A stretch of 64,000 bases of DNA from Longimicrobiaceae bacterium (GCA_036375715.1 DASVBS010000065.1:234665-298664); one strand, 5' to 3'; numbered from the stretch's first letter, positions 16,591-27,196 are shown. The notes: generated from the sequence alone by a model not told the origin. Made by a program: numbers and translations.

Positions 16591-17106
16591 TTAGCGCGGC
16601 CGCTTCGTGGTAATGATGATCACCCCGTTGGCGCCGCGACTCCCGTAGATCGCGGTGCTGCTGGCGTCCTTCAGCACGTCGATTCGCTCGATGTCGTACG
16701 GGTTCAACCAGCCGAGACCGCTTCCCGCCCCGAAGAGGTGCACTGGCATCCCATCCACGATCACCAGCGGCTCGTTGCTGCTGAGAATCGAGCTGATCCC
16801 GCGGATACGCATGGAATACCCTTGGCCGGTCCGGATCACCTCCAGCCCCGGGATACGGTTCTCCAGCAGCTCCTCCACGCGGGAGGCCCGCAGGTTCTCG
16901 ATGTCCTCCGTCCGCACCGTGGCGGTCGAGCCCGTCACGTCAGCGGCGCTCTGCACGCCGTACCCGTAGTTCACGACCTGCTCCTCCTCCTCCTGATCGG
17001 GCAGAAGCCGAGCATCGTGATCGGAAAGCCTCGGCCCGCAGGCAGCCGCAGCGGCGAGACAAGCCACGGCGACGGCCCGACCCAGGGTGCTGGTGCCCAC
17101 CTTCAT
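16591..17106 (-). CDS. Free-standing TonB-receptor plug-domain lipoprotein
   Basis: A 171-residue protein. The signal peptide ends AAAACG (Cys23 lipobox), followed by a short acidic linker (EEEEQ) and a plug domain like that of SusC/RagA receptors: NYGYGVQSAADVTGS, ENRIPGLEVIRTGQGYSMRIRG, LVIVDGMPV, INDVLKD-like ERIDVLKDASSTAIYG and VIIITTKRPR. The beta-barrel that should follow is absent, because a stop comes directly after TKRPR. ATG at 17104-17106 has GGAGG. It may be a periplasmic-face decoy, an assembly partner or a substrate binder; I know no firm function. Confidence 0.8.
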   Translation of the reverse strand: MKVGTSTLGRAVAVACLAAAAACGPRLSDHDARLLPDQEEEEQVVNYGYGVQSAADVTGSTATVRTEDIENLRASRVEELLENRIPGLEVIRTGQGYSMRIRGISSILSSNEPLVIVDGMPVHLFGAGSGLGWLNPYDIERIDVLKDASSTAIYGSRGANGVIIITTKRPR

Positions 17107-17454
17107 CGAAACCTCCTCCCGCTCATTCGTTACTGCCGGCGCCGCAATGGGCGCCATGCACCGGGGGGCGACTCCCCCAGCCGCCCTCCGCGCTGTTGTT
17201 GTAAGCGTTTGTGAACGCACGACCTAGTCCGCACGCACCCGAACCGCGTGCAGACCAGGCTCTGGTTGGGATCTGTTCGATGCGGGCGCGGATGGTCCGG
17301 GCAAGCGATGGAAACGAGCGGCAGCGACGGGGTGAGGCCGTAGCCACCCGGCAACGGTCCGGAGTTGTTCGATGCACGAGCGCCGCGGGCAGGCCAGGGG
17401 CGAACGGGCGGCGACGAGGGGATCGACCCGCGGCCAGCCGCAGCGGCGTGGCCC
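17107..17454. other. Intergenic region, no gene seen
   Basis: A 348-bp gap between the plug lipoprotein (reading away) and the end of the alcohol dehydrogenase gene. It must carry the plug gene promoter and the dehydrogenase terminator. Short GC-rich palindromic stretches occur, but none with a T-run, and no coding potential was recognised. Confidence 0.5.
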
Positions 17455-18606
17455 TCAGCGCGCGATGGCCAGGATTCCGGCGATCTCCTCCTCGGTCAGT
17501 TCGACCGGGTTCCCCTTCATGCTGCTCGCGCGCAACGCCCTGGGGATCACTGCTCGCGAGATCTCCTCGTCGACGCCGTAGGTGCCCAGGCGGGGCACAC
17601 CCAGCGCCTCCACCAACGCTGCGACCCACTCCGCAGCCTCCTCCGCCCGGGCGCTCTCGCGCCCCGTGAGGATGCGGGCCACCTCCTCGTACCGCGCCAG
17701 TGCGGGCGACCCCGGTGCATGTGCACGCAGGGCGCGCAGATTCGTCTCTATCACCGGTGGGAGGAGTCGGGCACAGGCGACGCCGTGCGGCACCGATGTC
17801 ATCCCTCCGAGCGGACCTGCAATGCCGTGAACGGCCCCCAGCTTCGCGTTGGCCAGGGCAAGCCCGCCGCAGAGACTGGCGATCGACATGTCCCGCCGCG
17901 CCTCCCGATCGCCTCCGTCCTCGAAGGCGCGCTGGAGCGACCTGGCCGCCCGGCGCATTCCCTCACGTGTGATCGCGTCGGTCAGCGGGTTGGCCTGGGG
18001 GGTGACGAACGGCTCGATGCACTGTGTGAGGGCGTCGAGCCCGGTACTGGCAGTGATGTCCGGAGGCAGCGAGTAGGTCAGCTCCGGGTCGACCAGGGCA
18101 ACGACGGGGAGCATGCGCGGACTTCGCAGGCTCACCTTCACCCGTTGCTCCGGCACGCCCAAGACGGCGTTGCGGGTCACCTCCGCCCCCGTACCGGCGG
18201 TGGTGGGGACCGCCACAACGGGCAGCGGGTCGTCCGTGAGAGGCTTCCCCTGGCCCACGACCTCCAGGTATTGCCGGGGATTGCCGGGATTGGTAAGGAG
18301 TGCGGCGATCGCCTTGCCGGCGTCGATTACGCTGCCGCCGCCGATCGCCAACACCAGGTCGCACCCGTCCCGGCGCGCCAGCTCGACGCCGTCCTCCACC
18401 GTCTGCACCTCGGGTTCGCCCCTGATGGGCAGCTCGGACAGTCGGAGAGAGGATGATTCGAGCTCCGCGAGGAGAGCGCGGAAGCGGTCGCCGCTGCCCC
18501 GCACGACCAGGGGGCGGCGCCCCAGACTCCGCGTGATTTCGGGCAGTTCACGCGCTCGCCCCTCGCCGAACAGGATCCGCCCGGCCGTGGCGAACTCGAA
18601 TCTCAT
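17455..18606 (-). CDS. Iron-containing (group III) alcohol dehydrogenase
   Basis: A 383-residue protein of typical length. The N-terminal nucleotide domain has the [11 protein letters not shown] motif (about residues 90-100), followed by [11 protein letters not shown] and the metal-binding region [10 protein letters not shown] with conserved His (GAVHG and PHG). NAD(P)-linked oxidation/reduction of an alcohol or maleylacetate-type substrate is expected; the exact substrate cannot be read. The start overlaps the stop of the upstream monooxygenase-like gene (ATGA-type), so the two are co-translated. Confidence 0.88.
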   Translation of the reverse strand: MRFEFATAGRILFGEGRARELPEITRSLGRRPLVVRGSGDRFRALLAELESSSLRLSELPIRGEPEVQTVEDGVELARRDGCDLVLAIGGGSVIDAGKAIAALLTNPGNPRQYLEVVGQGKPLTDDPLPVVAVPTTAGTGAEVTRNAVLGVPEQRVKVSLRSPRMLPVVALVDPELTYSLPPDITASTGLDALTQCIEPFVTPQANPLTDAITREGMRRAARSLQRAFEDGGDREARRDMSIASLCGGLALANAKLGAVHGIAGPLGGMTSVPHGVACARLLPPVIETNLRALRAHAPGSPALARYEEVARILTGRESARAEEAAEWVAALVEALGVPRLGTYGVDEEISRAVIPRALRASSMKGNPVELTEEEIAGILAIAR

Positions 18607-18920
18607 CGCGGCAACTCCCAGCCCTCGGGATCAGGAAATAGCGCCGTGAACTTGACGCTGCGCCTCGGCTCCGCCATCATCTGCTCCACCGTGTCCCGCC
18701 AGGTAGCATAGTGTGCCGTCGCCTTGTGGCGTGCGGGATCCTCGGGGGTGCGGTAGATTTCCTGCAGTACGAAGCGCGTGGGGTCGTCCTCCTGCTGGAC
18801 GACGTCGAATCGGACGACACCGGGTTCGCGGACGCTCTGGCGAGCGTTCTCCAGGGTGGCTCGTCGAAAGTCCTCTACCGATTCCGGTTTCACCCGGACG
18901 TGTACGTGGACGATGAGCAT
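18603..18920 (-). CDS. Antibiotic-biosynthesis-monooxygenase (ABM) domain protein
   Basis: A 105-residue ferredoxin-like protein of the ABM/LsrG type: [18 protein letters not shown], then [17 protein letters not shown] and [22 protein letters not shown] with the usual His. Such proteins act as cofactor-free monooxygenases, isomerases or degraders of small reactive molecules. ATG at 18918-18920 follows GGGAG. It overlaps the dehydrogenase by 4 bp, suggesting both act on one small substrate. Confidence 0.85.
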   Translation of the reverse strand: MLIVHVHVRVKPESVEDFRRATLENARQSVREPGVVRFDVVQQEDDPTRFVLQEIYRTPEDPARHKATAHYATWRDTVEQMMAEPRRSVKFTALFPDPEGWELPR

Positions 18921-19069
18921 GGAACTGTTCTCCCGGTAACGGGTTGGAGATGGTAGGTGGAAAGCGCGTACGGCGCAGTGCTCTATGAGTATACGCCTAC
19001 GCCCCCCACTTGACATCGCCGAGGGAATTCGGCACAGTTTATGAACCCTTCAACGCAGGACTCTCAGAT

Positions 19070-19462
19070 TTGAAGCAACTGCTTGTCGCACTGTTTCTAC
19101 TGATCGCTGCCCCGGCCGTGTCGGCCGAGGCGAGCGTCGTAGCACGTGAGGGCGAGCAGATTGATGCTTATATTTCCGCGGAAGAGGACCCCAACGCCGA
19201 GTCGGTGGGTTTGGTAATCGGCGTTGGTGGGCTGGAGCGGCTGCTCGAACTGAAGATGAGCACGCGCACGCGCCCACTGAGTGCCCTCGAGCAGTACTTC
19301 GGGCCTCAGAAGGTGCGACAGGCCAACTGGAAAGACTTCCAGGCGGCGCTGGATCGAGCGCAACGCGTTGCAATCGGGGGTGAGGCTACGCTTCGGCGCA
19401 CAGACTCTCCGTTCGGGATCTATCTCCCGTTACAGGCGAATCCTCCGCCGTATCGCGCGTAG
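19070..19462 (+). CDS. Exported protein of unknown function
   Basis: A 130-residue protein if started at TTG 19070, which gives a clear signal peptide (KQLLVALFLLIAAPAVSAEA) with AGGA about 10 nt upstream. The mature part of about 110 residues has no motif I recognise. The gene is less GC-rich than its neighbours. A TTGACA at 19010-19015 could be part of its promoter, but no good -10 follows. It precedes tonB on the same strand with a 205-bp gap. Confidence 0.5.
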   Translation: MKQLLVALFLLIAAPAVSAEASVVAREGEQIDAYISAEEDPNAESVGLVIGVGGLERLLELKMSTRTRPLSALEQYFGPQKVRQANWKDFQAALDRAQRVAIGGEATLRRTDSPFGIYLPLQANPPPYRA

Positions 19463-19667
19463 TCTCCTCCTGTGCAACGTTAGTCAGAGCGGGTGGCTTG
19501 CCCGCCAGGCCAGGAGTTTCGGGCCGGAGCGGGACTCTCGCTCGTCCATTCTTTTCAGAGTGGCGTTGCCCGCGAGGTTCATCGGCAGCAAGTGATCGCC
19601 CCAGCCGCTCCGGCGGTTGGTTCCTTTCCCCACCCCCGCGCCCCGGCGGCGCGGACCGGAGGTTCGA

Positions 19668-20420
19668 ATGTTTAACAAGCTCGTAGCATCGCAGCCTCGA
19701 GGACGTCGCCAATGGTCGCCCACGACCATCGGTGTCTCTGTCGTGGTGCACGCGCTCCTGCTGGCCGGTGCCGTCTATGCCTCGGTCACCGCACCGGCTG
19801 AGGCAGCGGTGGAGGAGGAGGAGATTACGTTCTTCGAGATTCCGGAGGAGCCACCCGCGCCCGAGCCAACGACGCCGGAGCCGCCTCCGCCGGTACAGGA
19901 GACAACCGTTCCGCCGCCGCCGCAGGGATTCCAGGAGCTCGTCCCGCCGATCGAGCCGCCGGCGGTGATCCCGGAGGTCGACCCTACTCTGCCACCGGTC
20001 AATCCCGAGGACTTCAGCGGCATCGGTGAAGCTGGTGGTACCGCGGACGGTGTCGAAGGCGGCACCCCGCAGGACCTGTCGTTGGCCGACAGCCTCGCAA
20101 CCCACGCGTTCGAAGTGGGCGTCCTGCAGCGTCCGCCAGAGCTCCGCAATAAGAATCAGGTGGCCAGCTACATGGAGCGCAACTACCCGCGGAATCTACA
20201 GGACGCGGGGATCGGCGGCACGGTCACCCTGCAGTTCGTGGTGGAGGCGGATGGCACTGTGAACCCCCAGACGGTCGAGGTTCTCAACGCCACCCACCCG
20301 CAGTTCGAGAGCGTTTCGCGCCAAGTCGTGGAGCGCTTCCGGTTCCGGCCGGGCATCTACCGGGACCAAGAGGTCCGGGTACTGGTGCGGATGCCGATTA
20401 CCTGGCAACCGCAGCGCTGA
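19668..20420 (+). CDS. tonB: TonB energy-transducing protein
   Basis: A 250-residue protein. A single N-terminal membrane helix carries the SxxxH-type motif used to couple to ExbB/ExbD (GVSVVVHALLLAGAVY). A Pro/Glu-rich periplasm-spanning segment covers about 55-120, then the TonB C-terminal domain covers about 160-250 (ASYMERNYPRNLQDAGIGG, TVTLQFVVEADG, VERFRFRPG). It passes proton-motive energy to outer-membrane receptors such as the SusC protein in this window. ATG at 19668 follows CCGGAGG. It heads the exbB-exbD-exbD operon. Confidence 0.92.
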   Translation: MFNKLVASQPRGRRQWSPTTIGVSVVVHALLLAGAVYASVTAPAEAAVEEEEITFFEIPEEPPAPEPTTPEPPPPVQETTVPPPPQGFQELVPPIEPPAVIPEVDPTLPPVNPEDFSGIGEAGGTADGVEGGTPQDLSLADSLATHAFEVGVLQRPPELRNKNQVASYMERNYPRNLQDAGIGGTVTLQFVVEADGTVNPQTVEVLNATHPQFESVSRQVVERFRFRPGIYRDQEVRVLVRMPITWQPQR

Positions 20421-20433
20421 CGATCCCAGTAGC

Positions 20434-20453
20434 ACGGCTCAGAGTTGAGCCGT
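20434..20453 (+). other. Intercistronic hairpin between tonB and exbB
   Basis: ACGGCTCA (20434-20441), a 4-nt loop and TGAGCCGT (20446-20453) form a perfect 8-bp hairpin 14 bp after the tonB stop. There is no U-run; it may set relative mRNA levels within the operon. Confidence 0.55.
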
Positions 20454-20499
20454 ACGGCTCGACGAGAGCTGAACACTCACACACCGACGGAGAACTACC

Positions 20500-21207
20500 A
20501 TGCAGATGTCGTTGACGGAGCTCTGGGCGCACATGGGCTGGTTCGCCAGGGGCATCGCGTTCGTCCTGATCCTGATGAGCATCATCTCGCTTTCCGTTGC
20601 CGTGGCGAAACTGATCCGCTTCCGGCGGATGGCACGTGCGACCGCCCAGTTCGCCCCTCAGTTCTCCGCGGCATTGGAGGCCGAAGATGTGGGAACGGCC
20701 CTCGAGCTCACCGAGCAGTACGGCAAGTCCCATGTCGCGCGGGTTCTGGGTGAGTCGCTGCGCGAGGTAGCGCCCCTGCTGGACAACCCGGAGGTCGCCG
20801 GCGCGGCGATCACCTCCGCCGAACGCTCGATCGAGCGCGAGCAGATCCTGCTCGCGAACGAGCTCAAGTCGGGCCTGGGCGTGCTCGCGACGGTCGGCGC
20901 TACGGCACCGTTCGTGGGCCTGCTCGGTACCACCATGGGTATCGTGAACGCCTTCCAAGGAATGGCCACTTCGGGCGCGGGCCTCGAGGCGATTTCGGCC
21001 GGTATCGCCGAGGCGCTGATCACCACCGCGGTCGGTCTGCTCGTGGCGATTCCGGCGGTGTGGCTGTACAACTACTTCAGCTCCCGGCTGGAGACGCTCT
21101 TCTCCGAGCTGGCGTATGCTGGTCGTGAGATGATCGACTGGATGATGACGCGCGAGGCGCAGCGGGAGGCCCGGGGCGGTCGGCGCGCGGCGTTCGCTGG
21201 GGACTGA
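20500..21207 (+). CDS. exbB: ExbB/TolQ/MotA-family proton channel subunit
   Basis: A 235-residue inner-membrane protein with three predicted helices: one near the N-terminus (GIAFVLILMSIISLSVAVAKL) and two in the conserved C-terminal block (VLATVGATAPFVGLLGTTMGIVNAF and EALITTAVGLLVAIPAVWLYNYF). The GLLGTxxGI motif is diagnostic. It works with ExbD and TonB to use the proton gradient. ATG at 20500 follows GGAG. The next gene begins 3 bp after its stop. Confidence 0.93.
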   Translation: MQMSLTELWAHMGWFARGIAFVLILMSIISLSVAVAKLIRFRRMARATAQFAPQFSAALEAEDVGTALELTEQYGKSHVARVLGESLREVAPLLDNPEVAGAAITSAERSIEREQILLANELKSGLGVLATVGATAPFVGLLGTTMGIVNAFQGMATSGAGLEAISAGIAEALITTAVGLLVAIPAVWLYNYFSSRLETLFSELAYAGREMIDWMMTREAQREARGGRRAAFAGD

Positions 21208-21210
21208 GCC

Positions 21211-21693
<483 letters not shown>

Positions 21694-21696
21694 CCG

Positions 21697-22110
21697 ATGG
21701 CAATGGCAGTTGGTGGTTCCAAGGGAGGCCCCACGTCGGACATCAACATGACGCCGATGATCGACATTCTGTTGGTGCTGCTGATCATCTTCATGGTGGT
21801 CCAGCAGGGTCTGCAGAAGGGTCTCAGCGTACAGGTGCCGCCGATTGAGGAGACGCCCACCGCGCAGAACGTCGACCAGATCGTGCTCGAGGCACTGCCT
21901 GGGAATCAGTTCGCGATCAACCAGCAGCCGGTCTCGGCCGCCAACCTCCAGGGGCGGTTGAACGAGATCTTCGCCCCGCGGACGCGGAAGGTGATTTTCG
22001 TGAAGGGTGCGGAGGAAATCGCCTACGGCCAGGTGGTGTTCGCGGTTGACGCTGCGCGGGCAGCCGGCATTGAGGTCGTGGGTTTGGTGCCAAGGGCGCC
22101 AAACCAGTAA
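21697..22110 (+). CDS. exbD: ExbD/TolR-family proton channel subunit 2
   Basis: A 137-residue paralogue of the preceding gene with the same signature (DINMTPMIDILLVLLIIFMV) and a short periplasmic domain ending VFAVDAARAAGIEVVGLVP. The Shine-Dalgarno AAGGAGGT is near-perfect, so this copy may be made in excess. Two ExbD proteins per ExbB suggest a heteromeric ExbD dimer or receptor-specific versions. It ends the operon, just before a strong terminator. Confidence 0.9.
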   Translation: MAMAVGGSKGGPTSDINMTPMIDILLVLLIIFMVVQQGLQKGLSVQVPPIEETPTAQNVDQIVLEALPGNQFAINQQPVSAANLQGRLNEIFAPRTRKVIFVKGAEEIAYGQVVFAVDAARAAGIEVVGLVPRAPNQ

Positions 22111-22138
22111 GCCGGTCTCGATCGGTCCGTACTAGCCG

Positions 22139-22205
22139 GAAAACGCAAAAGATCGTCGCGGGGTTGCCGTCGGTGCCCCAAGACGATCTTTCGCGTTTTC
22201 TATGT
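22139..22205. terminator. Bidirectional intrinsic terminator
   Basis: Arms 22139-22157 and 22182-22200 pair over 19 bp with one mismatch, enclosing a smaller GGGG/CCCC stem. A-rich sequence at the left edge and TTTTC/TTTTG at the right edge let it serve both the exbD operon and the convergent ABC ATPase gene. Confidence 0.85.
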
Positions 22206-22235
22206 TTTGCCACGGGCTGACGAGCTATCCCGTTC

Positions 22236-23054
22236 CTAACCCTTTCGCGCAATCCCCAGCCGGTACTCTTCTCCCTCGCGGTGCACCTCCAACGGATGTC
22301 CGAACGCACCGCTGAGACGCTCCGAGGTGAGCACCTCTTCCTTCCTCCCGTCGGCCACTACCCTTCCCTCTCGCAGCAGCAACACCCGCTCGATCTCCGG
22401 TAAGATCTCCTCCACGTGGTGGGTGATGAGCAAGAGCGTCGTGCCGTCTGCGGCAATGCGGCGCAGATCGGAGAGAAACTCGCTGCGCGCCACCAGGTCG
22501 AGGCCCGTCGTCGGCTCATCCAGCACCAGGACCCGAGGCTCGTTCACCAACGCGCGGGCGATCAACACCCGACGCGCCTCACCGGTCGACATCTCGTTCA
22601 CCGGCCGGTCCGCGAGGTGTGCGGCGGCGATTCGCTCCAGGGCCCGTCGGGCCCGCTCCCGCATCGACTCCGTGACGCGGTGGTGCAGAAAGAGCATCTC
22701 GCTGGCGAAGAAGCCCGAGACCACCGCTTCCAGCGCCCGCAGGTGCCCGATGGCGGATCCGTTCACGAAGCGCTGGTGGAGGTCGGGGGAAACGATCCCC
22801 AGGCGGGTGCGCAGCTCGGTGACGTCCCAGCGATCACGGCCGAAGAGCCGCACCGGCGAAATCCCATCGCGCCGGAACACCGGATAGCACTCTCGCGTGA
22901 GGAGCTGGATGAGCGAGGATTTGCCCGACCCGTTGGGGCCGACGATGGCCAGGTGCTCGCCCGAGAAGACAGTGAGGGTGACCTCGTCGAGCACGGCACG
23001 CCCACCCTTGATCAGCGTGGCACGGTCGAGCTCGAGAACGGGTTCGGCAGACAT
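22236..23054 (-). CDS. ABC ATPase subunit, ModF/YlmA-like
   Basis: A 272-residue ATPase with Walker A GPNGSGKSS (about residues 39-47), Walker B VLVLDEPT and switch His in LLLITHHVEE. The signature motif is MSTGEARRV in place of the usual LSGGQ, and SPVRLFGRDRWDVTELRTRLG between them is typical of the ModF/YlmA group of stand-alone ATPases. No membrane or binding-protein gene is adjacent, so the transport partner, if any, is elsewhere. Function unassigned. Confidence 0.88.
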   Translation of the reverse strand: MSAEPVLELDRATLIKGGRAVLDEVTLTVFSGEHLAIVGPNGSGKSSLIQLLTRECYPVFRRDGISPVRLFGRDRWDVTELRTRLGIVSPDLHQRFVNGSAIGHLRALEAVVSGFFASEMLFLHHRVTESMRERARRALERIAAAHLADRPVNEMSTGEARRVLIARALVNEPRVLVLDEPTTGLDLVARSEFLSDLRRIAADGTTLLLITHHVEEILPEIERVLLLREGRVVADGRKEEVLTSERLSGAFGHPLEVHREGEEYRLGIARKG

Positions 23055-23169
23055 CTACAATTCGGTCGTCGGGTTCGGAAGTACGGAGTCTGAAGCGGGT
23101 TCAGGAGTAGCGAGTCGATGGTCGGGGTCCGTCCGGAGCGATCGCGTCCGCTGTCGTTGGCACCTGCGA

Positions 23170-24309
23170 TCACCAGCCGCGGAAGCTCGGCCAGTGTTGC
23201 AGCTCGCTCGAGCCGTCGGCGGGAATTACCTCGTAGCCGTCGAACTGCGCGGCCGTGGCGCAGGCGTGGTTGGGAAGGATGCGCAGGCGGCTGCCCACGG
23301 GCAGCTCCGGAGGTGCTCCTTTTTGACCCGGCCGCACGCTGACGATGCCGTGCTCCTGGGTAGCATTCGCCACGATCAGGTCATCCATCACGCGCCCGTC
23401 CACGTCGCACACCAGCCCGTATCCCTGGTCGACCGCATGGCTGGCCGTGCCGCGGTCCCGCGACAGACCCATCCACCCCGCGTCCACGATGATCTGGCCG
23501 CGCCCGCGCTGATGGCCGATCACCGTGGCCAGCACGGAGATGGCGATGTCGTCGAGGCTGCAGACGCCGATGCCCGCCATCATCAGATCCATGAAAACGA
23601 AAACGCCCGCGCGCACCTCGGTGACACCGCTGAGATCACGCGCGAAGTGGGCGGTCGGCGTCGAGCCCACGCTCACCACCGGCGCGGGGAGCCCCGCGGC
23701 TCGCAGCGCCTCGGCGGCGGTGACCGCCGCGTGCCTTTCGCGCTCGGCGAAGGCGGTCAGCGCCTCCGGGGTGGACGCCCGGTAGCTCCCCCCGGCGTGT
23801 GTAAGCACCCCACGCAGGTCGGCCCCGCCTTCCGTCAGGAGGCGGCCGATCTCGATCAGCACCGGATCGGTAGGGTTCACACCGGCACGCACACCGTCCG
23901 AGTCGATCTCGATCAGCGTGGGGATCGGGTCGTTCGCTTCCCGCGCGGCACGCGCGACCTCGGCGGCCTGCTCAGGCGAATCCGCAATGACCGCGAGGTC
24001 GCAGCCCGAGGCCCGAATCGCGAGGACGCGCGGCAACTTCTGCGGCGCGATGCCCACCGCATAGAGGATGTCGCGCACACCCGCCTGCGCGAAGACCTCG
24101 GCTTCCTTGAGCGTAGATACCGTGGCCGGTCCGTCTTCGTTCTTGAGCACACGACGGGCGACCTCCACCGACTTCGCCGTCTTGAGGTGAGGTCGCAGGG
24201 GAACCCCCAGGTCGTCCAGGCGCCGACGCAGCCGCTGAATGTTGCGGAGCATGCGCGCTTCGTCCAGCACCAGGCTGGGAGTCGGCAGCTCAGCGAGGGG
24301 GTTGGACAT
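23170..24309 (-). CDS. D-threonine aldolase/D-serine dehydratase-like PLP enzyme
   Basis: A 379-residue alanine-racemase-fold protein. The PLP lysine is in RPHLKTAKS (about residue 43). The C-terminal domain has the metal-binding His-x-Cys of this family (LPNHAC). D-threonine aldolases cleave D-threonine to glycine and acetaldehyde; DSD1-type relatives dehydrate D-serine, and the sequence does not separate the two. An ATG six bases upstream (24313-24315) is an alternative start. A purine-rich octamer array occupies its 5' region. Confidence 0.85.
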   Translation of the reverse strand: MSNPLAELPTPSLVLDEARMLRNIQRLRRRLDDLGVPLRPHLKTAKSVEVARRVLKNEDGPATVSTLKEAEVFAQAGVRDILYAVGIAPQKLPRVLAIRASGCDLAVIADSPEQAAEVARAAREANDPIPTLIEIDSDGVRAGVNPTDPVLIEIGRLLTEGGADLRGVLTHAGGSYRASTPEALTAFAERERHAAVTAAEALRAAGLPAPVVSVGSTPTAHFARDLSGVTEVRAGVFVFMDLMMAGIGVCSLDDIAISVLATVIGHQRGRGQIIVDAGWMGLSRDRGTASHAVDQGYGLVCDVDGRVMDDLIVANATQEHGIVSVRPGQKGAPPELPVGSRLRILPNHACATAAQFDGYEVIPADGSSELQHWPSFRGW

Positions 24310-24332
24310 GGGCATCTTCGGGGCGGAGTTCG

Positions 24333-24400
24333 CGAGGAGACCAGGAGAGAAGGAGACAAGGGGAGAAGGAGTGACGGGGTGACGAGGTGACAAGGTGATC
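24333..24400. repeat. GTGACAAG-type octamer array, one arm
   Basis: Purine-rich units of the form GAGACAAG, GTGACGGG, GTGACGAG and GTGACAAG follow one another. It lies directly in front of the D-threonine aldolase-like gene, so it would be part of the 5' leader or promoter. Related arrays are at 49080-49272 and 63707-63770. No second arm is seen here. Confidence 0.7.
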
Positions 24401-24531
24401 GCGGCGTAGCAGGGGGCACAAAGTACTTGAACCCCGCGGATGGCGCATCTATCGTGACAAGCTGCGACGCTTCCTTCCGAGTGCGCCCTCCGCGCTGTTC
24501 GCGCCCACCCTCCCCGCACCCCTTGCGGGCC

Positions 24532-27120
24532 ATGGAACCGGAGCAGTGGCAAAGGGTCCGGACGCTCTTCGACGAGCTGGTCGAGCTCGAGCCCCAGGCA
24601 CGAGAGAGACGCCTGGCCCTGATTGCCGTCGAAGAACCCGTGCTGCGCGATCTCCTCGCTAGCTTGCTCTCCGGGGATAAGCGCAGCAGCGGGCCCATCC
24701 GGCCTGCCGTGCCTGGAGAGGCGGTTCGCCCGAACCTCAACGAAGGCGCGGACTGGCTGGGCCTGACCGGTCGCCATCTGTCCCATTTCCGCATCCTCGA
24801 ACCGCTCGGCTCGGGCGGAATGGGAGCGGTCTACCGCGCCGACGACAGCCGGCTGGGTCGGCCTGTCGCCCTCAAGTTTCCTCTTCCCCACACCCGCCTC
24901 GATCCTCGTTCCCGCGAGCGCTTTCTTCGTGAAGCGCGCGCGCTCGCGGCAGTGGACCATCCCAACCTGTGCACGATCTACGAGATCGGGGAGACTCCGG
25001 AAGGGCAGCTGTTCATCGCAATGGCGCTCTACGAGGGCGAGACGCTGGCTGCTCGGATGGAGCGCGACGGGGCGTTCGAGATTGACGAAGCGGTAGCGAT
25101 TGCGGAGCAGGTGACTGCGGGTCTGGCGCGGGCCCACGCCGCGGGAGTGGTACACCGGGACCTCAAGCCAGCGAACATCATGCTGCCCCGTGACGGTCCG
25201 CCCAAGCTGCTTGATTTCGGACTCGCTCGTTCAGATGAGCTCAGCCTGACCGGGCCCGGAGTCGCCATGGGAACGCTCGCGTACATGGCTCCCGAGCAAC
25301 TCAGGGGAGAGAGGGTCGATGAACGAGCGGATCTCTGGGCGGTCGGGGCCATCCTCTACCAGATGTTGACGGGGCGTCGTCCGTTCGGCGGGGCGTCGGA
25401 GGCCGCCATCTACCACGGCGTGCTCACCACCGCTCCCATTCCGCCATCGAACCTGCGACCCGATCTTCCTGCCTCCCTGGATACCTGCGTCCTGCGACTC
25501 CTGGAGAAGGACCCCGATCGGCGGTATCCGTCGGCCCAGGCGCTCGCGGAGGCGCTGTCTGAAGTTCGGCACGGCGCGACGAGCCTGCTGGGAGGGGTTC
25601 CAGCCGGCGCGGGAGGGCATGGCGGTTGGCGTGGCACCCGTCCCCAGCGTCGCTGGACAGCCGCGCTGATCGGAGGCGTTGCCCTCCTGGCGGCAGCTCT
25701 TGTAGTCACCCTCGGGGTCGACGCGTATCGCGCCCGGAGCGCTGGCGATCCGGTGTCGATCGCCGTGCTCCCCTTCACCAACCTCTCTCCGGACGCGAAG
25801 TCCGACGCGGTCATCGCCGGCCTGCACGGAGACGTGGTGACCCAGCTCACCAAGTTCAGGCGCCTGCGCGTAGCGAGCCAGGGGGCGGTGGCTCAGTATG
25901 CCGAGCGCGCCGAACCGCCCAGGGCAATTGCGGACTCACTCGGTGTCGCGAGGCTGCTGGAGGGGACGGTCCAGCAGACGAGCTCCGGCGTGCGCGTCAA
26001 TGTACGGTTGATCGATCCCGTCGACGGCGGCCTGCTGTGGGCCGAGGTGTACGATTCGGACGCAGCCGGGCTGTTGACCCTGCATCGCGCAATTGCGACC
26101 GCGGTTGCCGCGGAGCTGGGTATCACGCTCTCTACCGAGGAGCAACGGAATCTCGCGCAGGCCGCCACCGACGATCCGGGTGCTCTCGAGGCCTACTGGG
26201 AGGGACTGTTCCACGCCCGCCAGCTCACCCCTGCAGACCTGGAGATCGCCCTCGATGCCTTCGATCGGGCAATCGCGCTGGACCCGGACTTCGCGCTGGC
26301 GTGGGCCGCCAAATCCGAAGCGTGTGTTTCAGCATTCGTAGCGCTGATGGTGGAGAGCCTGGAGCCCTGCGCCGTGGCTGGGGAGACCGCGCTGGCGCTG
26401 GATGAGGATCTTGCCGAGGCCCACGCAGCGATCGCCATGGTGGCGATGCTTCGTTGGGAATGGGAGCGCTCCGAGGCGGAATTCATCCGCGCGCTCTCGC
26501 TGGACCCGCGTTCGAACCCGGCGAAGCAGAACTATGGCATACTGCTGCGCGTGCTGAGGCGTCCGCAGGAGGCGATGCAGCAGTTCCTGCAGGTGGCGGA
26601 AGAGAGTCCCGACAACCTTTACGCGCGAACCCAGATCGGCTGGGCGCTGTTCGACCAGCAGCGGTACAGCGAGGCGCTGGCGCAATACGGGGAAGTGATG
26701 CGGCGCGACCCCACTCTCTGGCTCCCAATCTACGGGCAGGGACTCGTGTACGCGATCCTCCGAGATACGCTGCGCTTGCGACAGACGATTGAACGGGTCA
26801 GGCCGCTGACGGCGGAAGGCGCTCCGCATCTGGCCATCCTGGAAGGATGGGACTTCGCGCTTCGAGGTCGACGCGAGGAAGCTCTCTGGAGGGTTCAAGC
26901 GGCGTGCGGGGGGCCGGATTCGGTGAGGTGCCCGGGCATGCGTGCAGGGATCCTGCATGCCCTCGGAGCCGACGAGGAAGCTCTGACCGAGCTGGAGAAG
27001 GCTGCGCGCCTGCGCGACCCCTTCCTGCCGAACACGCTCTCCGAGCCCTGGTTCGACGATCTCGGGAATCACCCGCGCCTGGTGGCACTCCGGCGGAGGA
27101 TCTGGACGGAGCGGGGCTGA
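24532..27120 (+). CDS. Ser/Thr protein kinase with TolB-like and TPR C-terminus
   Basis: An 862-residue protein. A 75-residue N-terminal helical segment is followed by a complete kinase domain: glycine loop GSGGMG (93-98), Lys115, catalytic HRDLKPAN (Asp210), DFG (228-230) and APEQ. A membrane helix lies at about 380-400 ([19 protein letters not shown]). The outer part starts with a TolB/FlgO-like domain ([18 protein letters not shown]), then TPR-like helices to the end. It likely phosphorylates cytoplasmic targets in response to a periplasmic signal. The ATG at 24532 aligns with the start of the paralogue at 27197-30013, which it faces with a 76-bp gap. Confidence 0.9.
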   Translation: MEPEQWQRVRTLFDELVELEPQARERRLALIAVEEPVLRDLLASLLSGDKRSSGPIRPAVPGEAVRPNLNEGADWLGLTGRHLSHFRILEPLGSGGMGAVYRADDSRLGRPVALKFPLPHTRLDPRSRERFLREARALAAVDHPNLCTIYEIGETPEGQLFIAMALYEGETLAARMERDGAFEIDEAVAIAEQVTAGLARAHAAGVVHRDLKPANIMLPRDGPPKLLDFGLARSDELSLTGPGVAMGTLAYMAPEQLRGERVDERADLWAVGAILYQMLTGRRPFGGASEAAIYHGVLTTAPIPPSNLRPDLPASLDTCVLRLLEKDPDRRYPSAQALAEALSEVRHGATSLLGGVPAGAGGHGGWRGTRPQRRWTAALIGGVALLAAALVVTLGVDAYRARSAGDPVSIAVLPFTNLSPDAKSDAVIAGLHGDVVTQLTKFRRLRVASQGAVAQYAERAEPPRAIADSLGVARLLEGTVQQTSSGVRVNVRLIDPVDGGLLWAEVYDSDAAGLLTLHRAIATAVAAELGITLSTEEQRNLAQAATDDPGALEAYWEGLFHARQLTPADLEIALDAFDRAIALDPDFALAWAAKSEACVSAFVALMVESLEPCAVAGETALALDEDLAEAHAAIAMVAMLRWEWERSEAEFIRALSLDPRSNPAKQNYGILLRVLRRPQEAMQQFLQVAEESPDNLYARTQIGWALFDQQRYSEALAQYGEVMRRDPTLWLPIYGQGLVYAILRDTLRLRQTIERVRPLTAEGAPHLAILEGWDFALRGRREEALWRVQAACGGPDSVRCPGMRAGILHALGADEEALTELEKAARLRDPFLPNTLSEPWFDDLGNHPRLVALRRRIWTERG

Positions 27121-27196
27121 CGGGGCCGTCGCGGTAACCCACCCGACATGGCCAAATAGATCGAGCGAATCGGGTATCGTGCCTTTCACCGCGACG

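Noticed and set aside
19010..19015. Perfect TTGACA upstream of the unknown exported protein
   Set aside because: No acceptable -10 at 16-18 nt (CACAGT/ACAGTT only), so not annotated as a promoter.
27126..27196. CGTCGCGGT and ACCGCGACG inverted pair between the two kinase genes
   Set aside because: Only 9 bp with a loop of over 50 nt and no T-run; too weak to call a terminator.
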